Of a DNA stretch of 64,000 nucleotides, positions 16,205 to 24,112 are shown piece by piece (positions within the stretch are counted from its first letter, which is position 1; each line of letters starts with the position of its first letter). The stretch comes from an uncultured Lachnospiraceae bacterium (GTDB lineage: Bacteria; Bacillota; Clostridia; Lachnospirales; Lachnospiraceae). Under the pieces are notes generated by a model, which was not told the DNA's origin, searched no databases, and was given only the letters and a program-made list of their open reading frames with translations. The stretch spans positions 1 through 64,000 of the forward strand of contig UQAW01000011.1 in NCBI GenBank assembly GCA_900539175.1. Direction: 5' to 3'. The translations under genes and the position numbers were made by a program.

Positions 16205-17884
16205 TCATGGTTTTGTGCATGTTCGCAGTACGAAGGCTTCGTAAGGCGCCAATTCTACACTTCCCTCATAGCAGGTTCTTCCATAGTTCGAAATCAGACA
16301 TTCTGCTGTTTCAAACGCTTCCGGTATCTGCACGCTGCATGTGTTTTCTGTGAAGTTGCAGACAACAAAAAGTTGTTCTCCGTCTAAGGTTCTTGTGTAT
16401 GCAAAAAGATTCTTATCATCGGCAAGCTGAAGTTCGTATTTTCCATATACAATCACTGGATACTGTTTTCTCAGGGCAATCAGCTTCTGATAATAGTGGA
16501 ATACGGAATCCGCATCTTCCAGTTCGGCTTTGGCGTTGATCGTTTTATAGTTTGGATTTACAGGTATCCACGGAGTACCGGTGGTAAAGCCTGCGTGTTC
16601 GGTATCGTCCCACTGTACCGGTGTTCTGGCATTGTCACGGCTTTTATTTGTGATGCAGGGCCAGAATTTCTCCAGGGAAACTTTTCCGGACTCCACCCAA
16701 TCCTCATAGGCATGAATGCTCTCAATATCCCGGAAATCTTCTTTGGACTGGAACGGATAATTTGTCATACCCAGTTCCTCACCCTGGTAAATATACGGAG
16801 TACCCTGCATCATATGAAGACAGGTTGCAAGCATTTTCGCCGATACTTCTCTATATTCCGGACGGTCATCTCCAAAACGTGAAACTGCTCTTGGCTGATC
16901 ATGATTGTCCCAGAACAGGCTGTTCCATGCCTTACCGTAAAGTTCGGTCTGCCATTTACTTAAGTTTTGTTTCAGGAAGGAAAGCGATACTTTTTCATCG
17001 GTCCATTTCCCGTATTTTCCGTCTGAATCTACATGTTCAAACTGAAATACCATGTTCAGCTCATGTCTGTCTTCTCCGGCATATTGCTGTGCCTGTTCAA
17101 TCGTCACTCCGGCCGTTTCTCCTACGGTCATGATATCGTATCTGGAAAGCACTTTCTCATTCATTTCCTGTAAATATTCATGTACATGAGGCCCGTGGAT
17201 ACAATACGGACCAAAATCTCCCAGTATACCGTCATCGGAACGTCCGTCCGGCATTTCCGGAGTTTTGGAAATCATGCTGATGACATCCATGCGGAATCCA
17301 TCAATTCCTTTCTCACACCACCAGGTCATCATATCAAAGATTTCTTTCCGCACATTTTCATGATCCCAATTCAGATCCGGCTGTTTTTTGGAAAAGAGGT
17401 GCAGATAATACATTCCTGTATTCTCATCATACTCCCATGCCGGACCCCCGAAGCAGGAACCCCAGTTATTTGGTGCACTTCCGTCTGCTTTCGGTTCCCT
17501 CCAGATGTAGTAGTCCCGGTATGGATTCTCTTTGCTCTTCCGGCTTTCCATGAACCAGCGATGCTCATCGGAAGTATGATTTACAACCAGGTCCATCACG
17601 ATACGCAGTCCCCGTTTATGTGCTTCCTCCAGCATCTCATCAAAATCTTCCATTGTTCCGAATTCATCCATAATATCCTGATAATCACTGATATCATAAC
17701 CGTTATCATCATTGGGGGACTTATATATCGGAGAAAGCCAGAGCACATCTACCCCTAACTCCTTCAGATAATCCAGACGGCTGGTAATTCCTTTGATATC
17801 ACCGATTCCGTCTCCGTTTCCATCCATAAAGCTTCTCGGGTAGATCTGATAAACGACCGCTTCTTTCCACCATACTTTCTTCAT
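16205..17884 (-). CDS. alpha-glucosidase, oligo-1,6-glucosidase type (GH13)
   Basis: The 559-residue cytoplasmic enzyme hydrolyses terminal alpha-1,6 (isomaltose/panose-type) glucosides. GH13 regions are clear: DLVVNHTSDEH, the nucleophile Asp200 in GFRMDVISM, acid/base Glu256 in TVGETAG, and Asp329 in DNHDQPR. Valine after the nucleophile is the residue associated with alpha-1,6 preference. There is no signal peptide. The ATG at 17884 follows GAGAGGAGAG; a longer frame upstream overlaps the GH31 gene and is disregarded. It is the second gene of a GH31-GH13 pair, 32 bases apart. Confidence 0.95.
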   Translation of the reverse strand: MKKVWWKEAVVYQIYPRSFMDGNGDGIGDIKGITSRLDYLKELGVDVLWLSPIYKSPNDDNGYDISDYQDIMDEFGTMEDFDEMLEEAHKRGLRIVMDLVVNHTSDEHRWFMESRKSKENPYRDYYIWREPKADGSAPNNWGSCFGGPAWEYDENTGMYYLHLFSKKQPDLNWDHENVRKEIFDMMTWWCEKGIDGFRMDVISMISKTPEMPDGRSDDGILGDFGPYCIHGPHVHEYLQEMNEKVLSRYDIMTVGETAGVTIEQAQQYAGEDRHELNMVFQFEHVDSDGKYGKWTDEKVSLSFLKQNLSKWQTELYGKAWNSLFWDNHDQPRAVSRFGDDRPEYREVSAKMLATCLHMMQGTPYIYQGEELGMTNYPFQSKEDFRDIESIHAYEDWVESGKVSLEKFWPCITNKSRDNARTPVQWDDTEHAGFTTGTPWIPVNPNYKTINAKAELEDADSVFHYYQKLIALRKQYPVIVYGKYELQLADDKNLFAYTRTLDGEQLFVVCNFTENTCSVQIPEAFETAECLISNYGRTCYEGSVELAPYEAFVLRTCTKP

Positions 17885-17916
17885 TTTCGCTCTCCTCTCT
17901 GAAAATCTTTTTCTGT

Positions 17917-19989
17917 CTATTCTTCCTGCAAAATGCATTCCGTAAACTTTTTCTTTTTCTCACCCTGCTGACGGACACTGCCGTTCGCTGATACTGCGAC
18001 CGTTATCCAATGCTCCGGATTCTCATAATCCTTACCATATCCGTCATCATCGTACAGCTCATACACCGCTTTCTTTTTCACATAGCCCAGCAGACTTAAG
18101 TTCCGGAAATCCACTTCCTCTACGCTGTTGCCTCCCGTTGAAAGCGGAATTACATGATCCGGACGGATGAAAAATACCACTTCCTCCAGGTTCACATGGA
18201 TATAATGATGCCCCTGTTTCATAATCTGTGTCCTATAATCGTCCAGGCTCTTCATCGACACCATCATCATATCCTCCGGAAGATAGACATAACGTCCCCG
18301 CGCATTCTGCTGATAAACAGGTGTCAGCATCAAAGCATCACCTAATAGAAGTTGATCCTCCACCTGTGCTGCAAATGTATCCTCCGGGTAATCAAATGCC
18401 AATGGCCGGAACATCATCCCATCTTGAAGCGCTGCTTTCACATATTCGCTGTAGAGATAAGGCAGCAGTCCGTATCTGATTCCTATGATTTTGCGGAACA
18501 CGGGAAGCATCTTTGGAAAACGATATACTTCCTGTCTGCGTGTTCCTATTGCTGAATGGTTTCTCATCAACGGCGTAAAGATCCCGAATGCCAGCCACCG
18601 CAGCAGCAGATCCTCCGTTACATCAGCGCCAAATCCGCCCAGATCTGCTCCCGTATAGAGGATACCGCACATATTCAGTGACGGCATCATCCGTATATTC
18701 AGAAGCAGATGGGACCACCAGGACAGATTATCTCCCTGCCAGATACCGCCGTAACGATGCATTCCAACATAAGAAGAACGGGAAAACATCAAAATCCTCT
18801 TCTCCGGCTCCAGGCGTTCGAATGCCTCCCCTGCCGCTCTGGTCATCCCATATCCATACAGATTATGCACCTGATCGTGCCGGACCATCTTGCCTTCACC
18901 GCCCCAATTGTGATAAAAACTCTTATAGTCTTCCGGGCGATTCGCAATACCGCCCACCACTCCACAAAACTGGTTATACGTATTCAAATCCCATTCTTTT
19001 CCCTTGAACTCATCCAGCTTCTCCATCACTTCATCCATATGCTTTTCCGAATAAAAGATCGCCGGCTCATTCATATCATTCCAAAACCCATCAATCCCCT
19101 GTTCCAGAAGATACTGATACTTATTACCAAACCATTCCCTCGCTTTGGGATTCAATACATCCGGAAAATGAACCTTCCCCGGCCAGACAGCACCTACAAA
19201 GTCTGTCCCATCCTCATTTTTACAAAAATAATGATTTTTCACACCTTCTTCATAGGTATCATACCCTTTTTCAATCTTTACCCCTGCATCAATAATCGGT
19301 ACAAGATGGATATGCTGCTTCTTCATTTCCTGTACAAATTCCGGAAACTTCGGAAATGCAGTCTGATTCAAGGTGAAATCTTTATAACGTTCCATATAAT
19401 CAATATCCAGATATACACTGTCCAGAGGAATCCCTGCCTCTCTGTGCTGTCTCACCACTTCCCGGATTTCATCCTCATCCATATAACTCCAGCGGCTCTG
19501 CCCATAACCAAAAGCCCACTTCGGAGCAATATAGCTGCGTCCGATCATACGACGAAACTGCTTTACAATCTCCGCCGGATTTTCACCGTCAATCACATAC
19601 ACATCCAGATCCCATGTCTCAGGCAGGATACAAAGTTCCTCACATTTTGTATACCCCACATCAAACGTAATCCTGCCCGGATAATCGAAAAACACACCAA
19701 AGCAGACCGTACCATCCACAATCAAAAAATTATGTGCCCCGTACAAAGACTGCCTGTCCTCCCGGTGATTTGGCTCATCCGCACAGTAACTGGTATAAAT
19801 CCAGCCACGTTTATTTATTCCGCGTACCTGCTCTCCCAGTCCGTAAACATAGGCCTCTTCCTCCAGCTGACAGGTAAACGCTTCCCCCTTCCTTATGGAT
19901 AGATAAGGCAGTTCCCCCTTCTCACACAACTTCTTCTCCACCACTGCATCCGTTTCAAGCGGATGCCCAAAACGATATTTACGAATCAT
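17917..19989 (-). CDS. alpha-glucosidase/alpha-glycosidase GH31
   Basis: The 690-residue enzyme is a retaining GH31 glycosidase. A beta-sandwich N-terminal domain (1 to about 130) is followed by a TIM barrel containing WAFGYGQSRWSY, YLDIDYMERYKDFT, the nucleophile in GFWNDMNEP and LMRNHSAIGT. A C-terminal beta domain closes it. There is no signal sequence, so it acts on imported oligosaccharides. The ATG follows AGGAGAAG. It shares an operon with the GH13 enzyme and lies back to back with an AraC regulator, which suggests substrate-induced expression. Exact specificity (alpha-glucosidase or alpha-xylosidase) is not certain. Confidence 0.93.
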   Translation of the reverse strand: MIRKYRFGHPLETDAVVEKKLCEKGELPYLSIRKGEAFTCQLEEEAYVYGLGEQVRGINKRGWIYTSYCADEPNHREDRQSLYGAHNFLIVDGTVCFGVFFDYPGRITFDVGYTKCEELCILPETWDLDVYVIDGENPAEIVKQFRRMIGRSYIAPKWAFGYGQSRWSYMDEDEIREVVRQHREAGIPLDSVYLDIDYMERYKDFTLNQTAFPKFPEFVQEMKKQHIHLVPIIDAGVKIEKGYDTYEEGVKNHYFCKNEDGTDFVGAVWPGKVHFPDVLNPKAREWFGNKYQYLLEQGIDGFWNDMNEPAIFYSEKHMDEVMEKLDEFKGKEWDLNTYNQFCGVVGGIANRPEDYKSFYHNWGGEGKMVRHDQVHNLYGYGMTRAAGEAFERLEPEKRILMFSRSSYVGMHRYGGIWQGDNLSWWSHLLLNIRMMPSLNMCGILYTGADLGGFGADVTEDLLLRWLAFGIFTPLMRNHSAIGTRRQEVYRFPKMLPVFRKIIGIRYGLLPYLYSEYVKAALQDGMMFRPLAFDYPEDTFAAQVEDQLLLGDALMLTPVYQQNARGRYVYLPEDMMMVSMKSLDDYRTQIMKQGHHYIHVNLEEVVFFIRPDHVIPLSTGGNSVEEVDFRNLSLLGYVKKKAVYELYDDDGYGKDYENPEHWITVAVSANGSVRQQGEKKKKFTECILQEE

Positions 19990-20076
19990 AGCACTTCTCC
20001 TGTTCTCTTTTCCCGCCCGGTATGTTATGATAAAACTCATGGAACGGAGTTTCTACTTTTGTTTTATTATAGACAT

Positions 20077-20100
20077 AAGTGCAGAAAATTACTTGCACTT
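20077..20100. promoter_or_regulatory. inverted repeat in the GH31/AraC divergent promoter
   Basis: AAGTGCA and TGCACTT are separated by ten bases in the 173-bp divergent intergenic region. The position fits an operator for the AraC-type protein or a global regulator. I have no second copy to confirm it. Confidence 0.45.
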
Positions 20101-20162
20101 TACAAGGATGTTTTAACACAATCCTGCTATCAAAGAACAATTCAAAGACTATGGGAGGGGTT

Positions 20163-21050
20163 ATGAGATACAATCCGAATCTTCTTGAAAATACCAGACA
20201 CGGAACTGCCATCTTTCCGTTTGAATACTATCGCTGCACAATACCGGAGAATTTTGCAGCGCTTCCGGTCCACTGGCACAGTGAACTGGAATTTACCTAT
20301 GTCCTGGAAGGATCCTGCACCTACCAGATTGACCTGCTTCCCCGCCGGATATCCAAGGGGGATTTCCTGTTGATTCCTCCGGGGATCCTCCACGGCTTCT
20401 CCGCTGAAAATTGCAGTCACATGATTACCGACAGCTTTGTCTTCCGGATGGATATGCTGGAAGCAGTCAGGAATGATGCCTGCACTTCTTACCTGCTTCC
20501 GATTGCACAGCAGACGGTAAGGTTTCCCGTAGTATTAGATGCTGCTTCGCCATACAACGAGAAGATCCGCAGTATCTTCTATTCTCTTCTGGAAACCGTA
20601 ACCGAAAAACCAGAGAGATATGAACTGGAAACCAAAGCACTGCTGTTTCATCTGTTTTTTACTTTGTATCAATACGTACCTTACCAAAAGCAGAATATGG
20701 AACACGAAGAAATTACCGGTAAACTGAAAAAAGTCCTGCAATATATGCAGGACAATTATCAAAAAGCAATCACAATACCGGAACTGGCCTCCCTCTGTGG
20801 ATTCAGTGAATATCATTTTATGCGGTTCTTCAAAAAACATATGAATCTGACTTGCATTGAATACCTGAATCAATATCGGCTGAACATGGCAGCCCGGCAG
20901 CTCACAGCTACCGACCTGCCTGTCACCACCATTGCTCTGGAAAGCGGCTTCAATAACATTTCTTATTTTAACAGAGTCTTCAAAAAGTATTTTGGCATCA
21001 CGCCCAGGGAATTCCGAACCCCCGACCCTAAAGACTCCTCATACACTTAG
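20163..21050 (+). CDS. AraC-family regulator with cupin sensor domain
   Basis: The 295-residue protein has an N-terminal cupin (about 15-150; PVHWHSELEFTYVLEGSCTYQI and GDFLLIPPGILHGF), which binds a sugar-type effector. It has two C-terminal helix-turn-helix motifs (about 190-290; ITIPELASLCGFSEYHFMRFFKKHMNLTCIEYLN and then VTTIALESGFNNISYFNRVFKKYFGITPREFR). It starts at ATG after GGGAGGGGTT. It is transcribed away from the GH31-GH13 operon and is its probable activator. Confidence 0.95.
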   Translation: MRYNPNLLENTRHGTAIFPFEYYRCTIPENFAALPVHWHSELEFTYVLEGSCTYQIDLLPRRISKGDFLLIPPGILHGFSAENCSHMITDSFVFRMDMLEAVRNDACTSYLLPIAQQTVRFPVVLDAASPYNEKIRSIFYSLLETVTEKPERYELETKALLFHLFFTLYQYVPYQKQNMEHEEITGKLKKVLQYMQDNYQKAITIPELASLCGFSEYHFMRFFKKHMNLTCIEYLNQYRLNMAARQLTATDLPVTTIALESGFNNISYFNRVFKKYFGITPREFRTPDPKDSSYT

Positions 21051-21093
21051 AGCGTGTTTGAAAATTCATCCCCACAATTTTCAAACACGCTCT
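21049..21093. terminator. bidirectional terminator between AraC gene and prfB
   Basis: An 18-base arm beginning AGAGCGTGTTTGAAAATT and its complement enclose CATCCCCAC. The hairpin starts within the AraC stop codon and lies 18 bases past the prfB stop. The core is related to hairpins near 27472 and 63257. Confidence 0.8.
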
Positions 21094-21110
21094 ATGCTGA
21101 CATGACTGCT

Positions 21111-22221
21111 CTATTTTTTCAATGCGATCCACTTTAAATATGCATTGACAAAAGGATCAATGTCTCCATCCAGCACCGCATCCACCTGACCCCGTTCTTC
21201 ATTGGTACGATGATCCTTGACCATCGTATATGGCTGCATGACATACGAACGGATCTGATTGCCCCAGGCAATATCAGTCACTTCCCCGCGGATGCCGGAA
21301 AGCTTCTCTTCCTGTTCCTGCTGCTTCAGCAGATACAGCTTCGCCTTCAACATCTGCATTGCCTTATCTTTGTTCATATGCTGGGAACGTTCATTCTGGC
21401 ACGTAACCACAATTCCCGTAGGGAAATGGGTAATACGGATTGCAGATGAGGTCTTATTGATATGCTGCCCGCCGGCACCGCTGGAACGATAGGTGTCGAT
21501 TCGGATATCCTCATCCTTTACCTCAATATCAATATCATCCTCGATATCCGGCATAACATCACAGGATACAAAAGAAGTCTGCCGCTTTCCATTGGCATTA
21601 AACGGCGAAATGCGTACCAGACGATGAACTCCTTTTTCCGATTTCAGATAGCCATACGCATTCTCTCCATTGACCTGGAATGTCACAGACTTGACACCTG
21701 CTTCATCCCCCTCCAGAAAGTCCAGTTCTTCCAGGGAAAATCCCTTCTTTTCCGCCCAACGGGTATACATCCGATACAACATCGCACACCAGTCCATGGC
21801 CTCTGTTCCCCCTGCACCCGCATTCAACTTCACGATTGCATGGTTCTTGTCATATTCACCCGACAGCAGCGTCTTAATACGGATATTGTCAAAATCATTC
21901 TTAAATGACTCCAGCATCTCCGCAATCTCAGGAATAACAGACGCATCGTTCTCTTCATAACCCATCTCGATCAGCGTCTCCATATCTTCCTTCGCTGTGA
22001 CAAGCTTCTTATAAGTGTCCCGGTCCTCCTTCAGACTTCCTAACTCCTTCATCTGCTCCTGTGCCTTCTCCGGCACATCCCAGAACCCGGGTTCCTCCAT
22101 CTTACGTTCTAATTCTTCGATCCTCTGTTCTTTGTTAACGAGGTCAAAGTGAATCCCTCACTTCCACTAATGGTCCCTCATAGGCATTCAGTTCCGTCTT
22201 GAACTGATCTAATTCAACCAT
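21111..22221 (-). CDS. prfB: peptide chain release factor 2, programmed +1 frameshift
   Basis: RF2 terminates translation at UGA and UAA. The gene is split into a 25-codon zero frame (MVELDQFKTELNAYEGPLVE then VRDSL, ATG at 22221) that meets TGA at 22146-22144, and the +1 frame continuing to 21111. The slip site CTT-TGA-C is preceded in register by AGGGAT, acting as internal Shine-Dalgarno, so low RF2 promotes its own synthesis. The main body shows SGAGGQHINKTSSAIR with the GGQ motif and the SPF-like recognition region RISPFNANGKRQTSF. Total length is about 369 residues. Confidence 0.97.
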
Positions 22222-22812
22222 TGCTTCACCTGCTTTCTATTTCAAAATTTATATGCGGGCGGCATCCTGTAAAAATAAGAATCGTTTTTCTGACACCGCA
22301 AACTCATACATTTTGTATTATACACCAGGAAATTCTATGTAACAACCCCAAACTTGCTTAAGCAGCGGGGAAAAGCACATCCTTTTGTATACTTAATTCA
22401 ATTGAAAGGCATACTTTTCATCCCATACTGGAATATATCTTCTTCTGTTAGTTGCCGCTTTTTTCTCTTCATGGTAAAATCCTTTATGAAAAACTTTTTT
22501 CTTAATTTTACCATAAGTTCCATCAAAATGCCGTTTTAACTACGTTTTTTGTGTGAATTATTTTTGACTTTCAAATCCGTCCGCGATCAGCCACCTTATT
22601 GACTCCTACTCACTTTTGATATATAATAAATGCACAATATTTCGAAGAAGCATCCGTCTTCTTCCGCATTCATTTCCTGAAAATCTATTGCCATATCCAA
22701 ACACATCTCCTATAATATTCTTATAGGATTTTTCACAAAACACTGATATGATATAAACTTTCAGAAGCGGTTGCTCTTCGCAATATAAATACACTTTTAA
22801 GGAGAAATTTAT
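22222..22812. other. intergenic region between prfB and the Rpn fragment
   Basis: Contains the prfB leader. A minus-strand mini-frame of 24 codons (22472-22398, MKRKKRQLTEEDIFQYGMKS then MPFN) has its start codon inside one arm of an inverted repeat (ATTTTACCAT at 22505-22514 with ATGGTAAAAT at 22471-22480). I do not recognise this peptide; it could be the head of a decayed insertion-element gene. The rest is AT-rich with no further feature. Confidence 0.4.
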
Positions 22813-23226
22813 ATGCAGACACCCATGACGCCGAAAGGAAACAGAAAATATAAGGACCGCTTATTCCGTCTTCTGTTTTCTGACAAGCAAAGTCTTCTGG
22901 AGCTTTATAACGCGCTGAACCAAACCAGCTATACGAATCCTGATGATTTGGAAATCACTACGTTGGATGATGTATTGTATATGAAGATGAAAAATGATAT
23001 CTCTATCCTGCTGGACGATTACCTAAGCTTATATGAACATCAGAGCACTTTTAATCCTAACATGCCACTGAGGGGACTGCTTTATTTTGCAGATTTATAC
23101 CGCCAACTTTTCGGCAGCAGGCATCTTTACAGCACAAAATTGCTACATGAACGTATTTCTCTGGAAGAATTATACAAAAGGACTATGATAAAACATGGGC
23201 TTTACCTACGTTCCCGGTCTGCTTGA
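22813..23226 (+). pseudogene. Rpn/PD-(D/E)XK nuclease-transposase family, internal deletion
   Basis: The first about 100 residues match the N-terminal nuclease part of the Rpn family (recombination-promoting nuclease/putative transposase): NRKYKDRLFRLLFSDKQSLLELYNALN, then ISILLDDYLSLYEHQSTFNPNMPLRGLLYFADLYR with the catalytic D...E-Q pattern. After LFGSRHLYSTK the sequence leaves the family and stops; intact members have about 280-330 residues. The remainder resembles other scrap, so a deletion has probably fused distant parts. It starts after AAGGAG. It is a mobile-element relative of a kind common in Lachnospiraceae. Confidence 0.75.
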
Positions 23227-23281
23227 CTTCTTTTTCCATTTGCTCCATACTGTATTTATTACAGATAGGAGGCTGCCTCAA

Positions 23282-23467
23282 ATGGATCAAAACTATATTT
23301 ATGAACTCAGGCAAAAATACATTAAGAATCCCCCAGAAGGAATGACACCCACACTGGTCAGAAACATGACCGATTCCGATTTGTTGGATATGCACTACTT
23401 TCTAACTGAAGATGATGATCTTGGCGATGATGAATTTGAAGAAGGTTTCTATATTGACCTCTTTTAA
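23282..23467 (+). CDS. small acidic conserved-looking protein, unknown
   Basis: A 61-residue frame starts at ATG, ten bases after TAGGAGG, and encodes an acidic protein (PPEGMTPTLVRNMTDSDLLDMHYFLTEDDDLGDDEFEEGFYIDLF in overlapping parts). There is no known domain, signal peptide or membrane segment. It overlaps the 3' scrap of the Rpn fragment in another frame but has its own ribosome site and a terminator 18 bases after its stop, which supports expression. It could instead be a relic of the C-terminus of the Rpn-type gene. Confidence 0.5.
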   Translation: MDQNYIYELRQKYIKNPPEGMTPTLVRNMTDSDLLDMHYFLTEDDDLGDDEFEEGFYIDLF

Positions 23468-23484
23468 TCACCGTCTGTCTTATC

Positions 23485-23508
23485 ATGCCCGTTTCCAGCG
23501 GGCATTTT
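23485..23508 (+). terminator. terminator after the small acidic protein
   Basis: GCCCG and CGGGC enclose TTTCCAG and are followed by ATTTTTC on the plus strand. Confidence 0.75.
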
Positions 23509-23539
23509 TCGTTCCAGGGTTCTCCGGAAGGAGAACTTT

Positions 23540-23910
23540 CCTTTAATACAAAAAAACAGGCAGAGATAGGAATTCCGATATCTCTGCCTAAAGAGGAGCG
23601 ATCTTGCCAATAACTTAACTAAATGACATGATACCAGGGTCAAAAGGTTATGCGTTTCATGCTTGCATGAAAAAGCATGACTTTGGGACCCGTAAAACAT
23701 GAGAAAGTAGCCCGAATAGGGCGGATTTCGAATGTTTTCAGGATTGCGGGAGCATGAAATGCGGAGCAATCCGTGTATCATAGGGGTCAAAATACCTTTT
23801 GCCCCTGTTTGAGACTATCTATTTCCCGATAGCCCCTTTGACATACCCTGAAATCCCTGTATAATGCAGATAAGGGCAGAAACCGCACAATCGGCTCTGC
23901 CCTTCAGTAA
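23540..23910. repeat. cluster of palindromic repeats, no gene
   Basis: Four hairpin-forming sequences follow one another: AGGCAGAGATA/TATCTCTGCCT at 23561-23591; TTTCATGC/GCATGAAA nested in a GGGTC/GACCC frame around 23635-23695; a repeated TCATA...GGGTCAAAA motif near 23628 and 23778; and AAGGGCAGA/TCTGCCCTT at about 23870-23905. None is a clean terminator and no coding frame fits. Such repeats often accumulate beside decayed mobile elements such as the Rpn fragment. Confidence 0.5.
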
Positions 23911-23965
23911 CTGTTCACATATCTTATATCAGATTTCTGAGTTTACACAAAACTTGAAACGGTCT

Positions 23966-24083
23966 CACGAATTGTCCTGATTTCGTAACAACAGTGTCTC
24001 TTTCGGCTTAGAACATGTTAAGGTCGAAGCCCGCGCAAAAAACTTAAATACCAGCAGCCCGTTCCCTACTGTGTCCGTCCCTC
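23966..24083 (-). repeat. structured element, truncated copy C
   Basis: Read on the minus strand it begins GGGACGGAC, continues through CAGTAGGGAACGGG and GGCTTCGACCTTAAC, then GTTCTA, and ends at AGGACAATTCG. These are the landmarks of copies A and B in the same order and spacing. The complementary 3' arms of the P1 and P2 stems are not found further on, so only the 5' half survives. It begins 30 bases after the groEL stop on the same strand. Confidence 0.72.
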
Positions 24084-24112
24084 AACACCTTCCGCGAAGC
24101 CGTCCTGCAAAA

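Noticed and set aside
18709..19902. 397-residue plus-strand frame inside the GH31 gene
   Set aside because: Antisense shadow of a well-supported glycosidase, with no ribosome site or domain.
23540..23910. CRISPR array
   Set aside because: Repeats are palindromic, irregular in spacing and differ from each other; no regular repeat-spacer pattern exists anywhere in the window.
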